Of a DNA stretch of 64,000 nt, positions 63,501-64,000 are shown one piece after another. The stretch spans positions 186,001 through 250,000 of the forward strand of contig JAGGNK010008892.1 of assembly GCA_017590115.1 (NCBI GenBank), given 5' to 3'. The stretch comes from Montifringilla adamsi. Its lineage: Eukaryota; Chordata; Aves; Passeriformes; Passeridae. Within the stretch, counting starts at the first letter, position 1. Each line of letters begins with the position of its first letter. The translations under genes were made by a program, and so were the position numbers. A model generated the notes under the pieces. That model ran no database searches, was not told the DNA's origin, and saw only the letters and a list, made by a program, of their open reading frames with translations.

Positions 63501-64000
63501 TTCATCCTCACAACTAGATTGCTGGACCAAGCATTTCTGATGGATGATGCAAGCAATAGATCCATCTCTAGTCTGCGAGAGCAATGACCCACCATTTCAA
63601 TGAGGCAGCATCCCACCATGTCTAAGCAGGAACCAGAAGATACATATGTGTAACACCAGTGTATCAAAATTTAGTAAGAATTTTAAGTGCCTTTGAAAGA
63701 CAACTTCCTATCTTTACCAAGCAGACCGATTAACAAAACATTTCACTGATTCTGATAAGATTCTTAGTACTTATTTAAATCTGCTAAAATTTACAATTAT
63801 ACAAAACAAAACATTAGACTAAGCAATTCACATCACTCAGACTTCAATCTACTTTAGCTTCTGAAGCTGCAGGGTCCCTGTGAGTGAGCATAACTTTTTT
63901 TTATAACATACAATAACCTCTTGTTAAAAATTTATCCGGGTACTTCACTTACCCTGTAGTAAAATCGTGGTATGTTTGCATATGACATATTGTCACTTTT
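51583..64000 (-). CDS. PPP2R3C: PPP2R3C, PP2A-type B'' gamma regulatory subunit (5' end beyond right edge)
   Basis: Twelve minus-strand exons in transcript order: 63953-64000 (partial), 62729-62833, 62034-62146, 61157-61254, 58746-58816, 57877-58009, 56720-56775, 56572-56647, 55831-55967, 54142-54279, 52451-52510 and 51583-51771. They give 1224 nt, 407 codons plus stop; human is 453 residues, so about 46 N-terminal residues lie outside. Segments such as IPRFYYRLPAEDEVLLQKLR, MIGEEAMINYENFLKVGEKA, YDVAGQGYLRESDLENYILE and DPLRTGKIKIQDILACSFLD identify it. DKDHNGMLSKEE in 55831-55967 is a canonical EF-hand loop, and DIENKG is a weaker one. The family (also called G5PR) is reported to bind the PP2A scaffold, PP5 and GANP and to modulate phosphatase targeting. 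All junction phases agree and no frame break is seen. Confidence 0.96.
53455..53560. repeat. A/C-rich low-complexity tract
   Basis: About 100 bases dominated by A and C (ACAAAACAAAAAAACACC and similar) in a PPP2R3C intron. On the transcribed minus strand it is T/G-rich. Similar in character to the tract at 3564-3760. Confidence 0.6.
54890..55250 (+). mobile_element. CR1 LINE fragment, C-terminal part of ORF2
   Basis: Plus-strand peptides IQRELDSLEKWANKSLIDFN, then CIRKCFGGKLRKVILLYIQA and VQNRTTKRI, align in order with the C-terminal region of avian CR1 reverse transcriptase (LEKWA..LMKFN, CIR....REVIL.LY.ALV, VQ.RATK). Frame shifts between these blocks show decay. It lies antisense in PPP2R3C, between the exons at 54142-54279 and 55831-55967. 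Confidence 0.75.
59143..59690 (-). mobile_element. CR1 LINE 3'-end fragment
   Basis: From ATCATAGAATGG the plus strand reads as the reverse complement of a CR1 3' end. It includes TAGTTCCAACCTCCCCCTGC, CCCCATCCAACCTGGCCTTG, AACACTTCCAGGGATGG, CTCTTCTCCAGGCTGGACAA and CCCCAACTCTCTCAGCCTGT, then the Leu/Pro-rich segment to CTGCTGGCCATGCTTCCTTT. This is the usual 5'-truncated CR1 insertion. Its sense strand is the same as PPP2R3C, and it sits in the intron between the exons at 58746-58816 and 61157-61254. Confidence 0.93.
63061..63080. repeat. Short (GA)n microsatellite
   Basis: GGAGAGAGAGAGAGAGAG in a PPP2R3C intron, about eight GA units. Confidence 0.85.

Overview
The window looks like nuclear genomic DNA from a bird. 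It holds vertebrate genes with many small exons, GT-AG introns and AT-rich introns. It also holds fragments of CR1, the dominant avian LINE, and a 22-base N gap inside a very GC-rich CpG island, which is typical of avian assemblies. The order SRP54(+), FAM177A1(+), PPP2R3C(-) matches the arrangement on human 14q13.2. The species cannot be fixed from the sequence alone.

Layout: (1) 1-6007, minus strand: five joined exons of a class I SAM-dependent methyltransferase-like gene that I recognise as a family but cannot name; its 3' part runs off the left edge. (2) 6008-15000: no gene I can support; it may be the 5' intron of that gene or intergenic DNA. (3) 15030-16320: CpG-island promoter of SRP54 with four CACGTG E-boxes at exact 20-bp spacing, a fifth nearby, an NRF1-like site and ETS-like sites. 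(4) 15880-31500, plus strand: complete SRP54, with one non-coding 5' exon and 15 coding exons giving 504 codons. (5) 31500-34700: mostly featureless intergenic DNA, with one exon-like open segment on the minus strand next to the following CpG island. (6) 34700-50800, plus strand: FAM177A1; the CpG-island promoter is interrupted by the N gap, the first coding exon was not found, and the remaining four coding exons are intact. (7) 51350-64000, minus strand: PPP2R3C, 12 exons visible, about 407 codons plus stop, with the N-terminus beyond the right edge. FAM177A1 and PPP2R3C are convergent, their poly(A) signals about 0.6 kb apart.

The three named genes do unrelated housekeeping work: co-translational targeting to the ER (SRP54), a Golgi-associated protein of unclear function (FAM177A1) and a PP2A-type regulatory subunit (PPP2R3C). 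I see no operon-like or defence-like system. The best leads are the unnamed methyltransferase-like gene, the phased E-box array, the orphan exon-like segment at 34.4-34.6 kb, and a possible coding exon near 8.1 kb. Transposon content is light: three degraded CR1 pieces plus several A/C-rich or T/G-rich low-complexity tracts.
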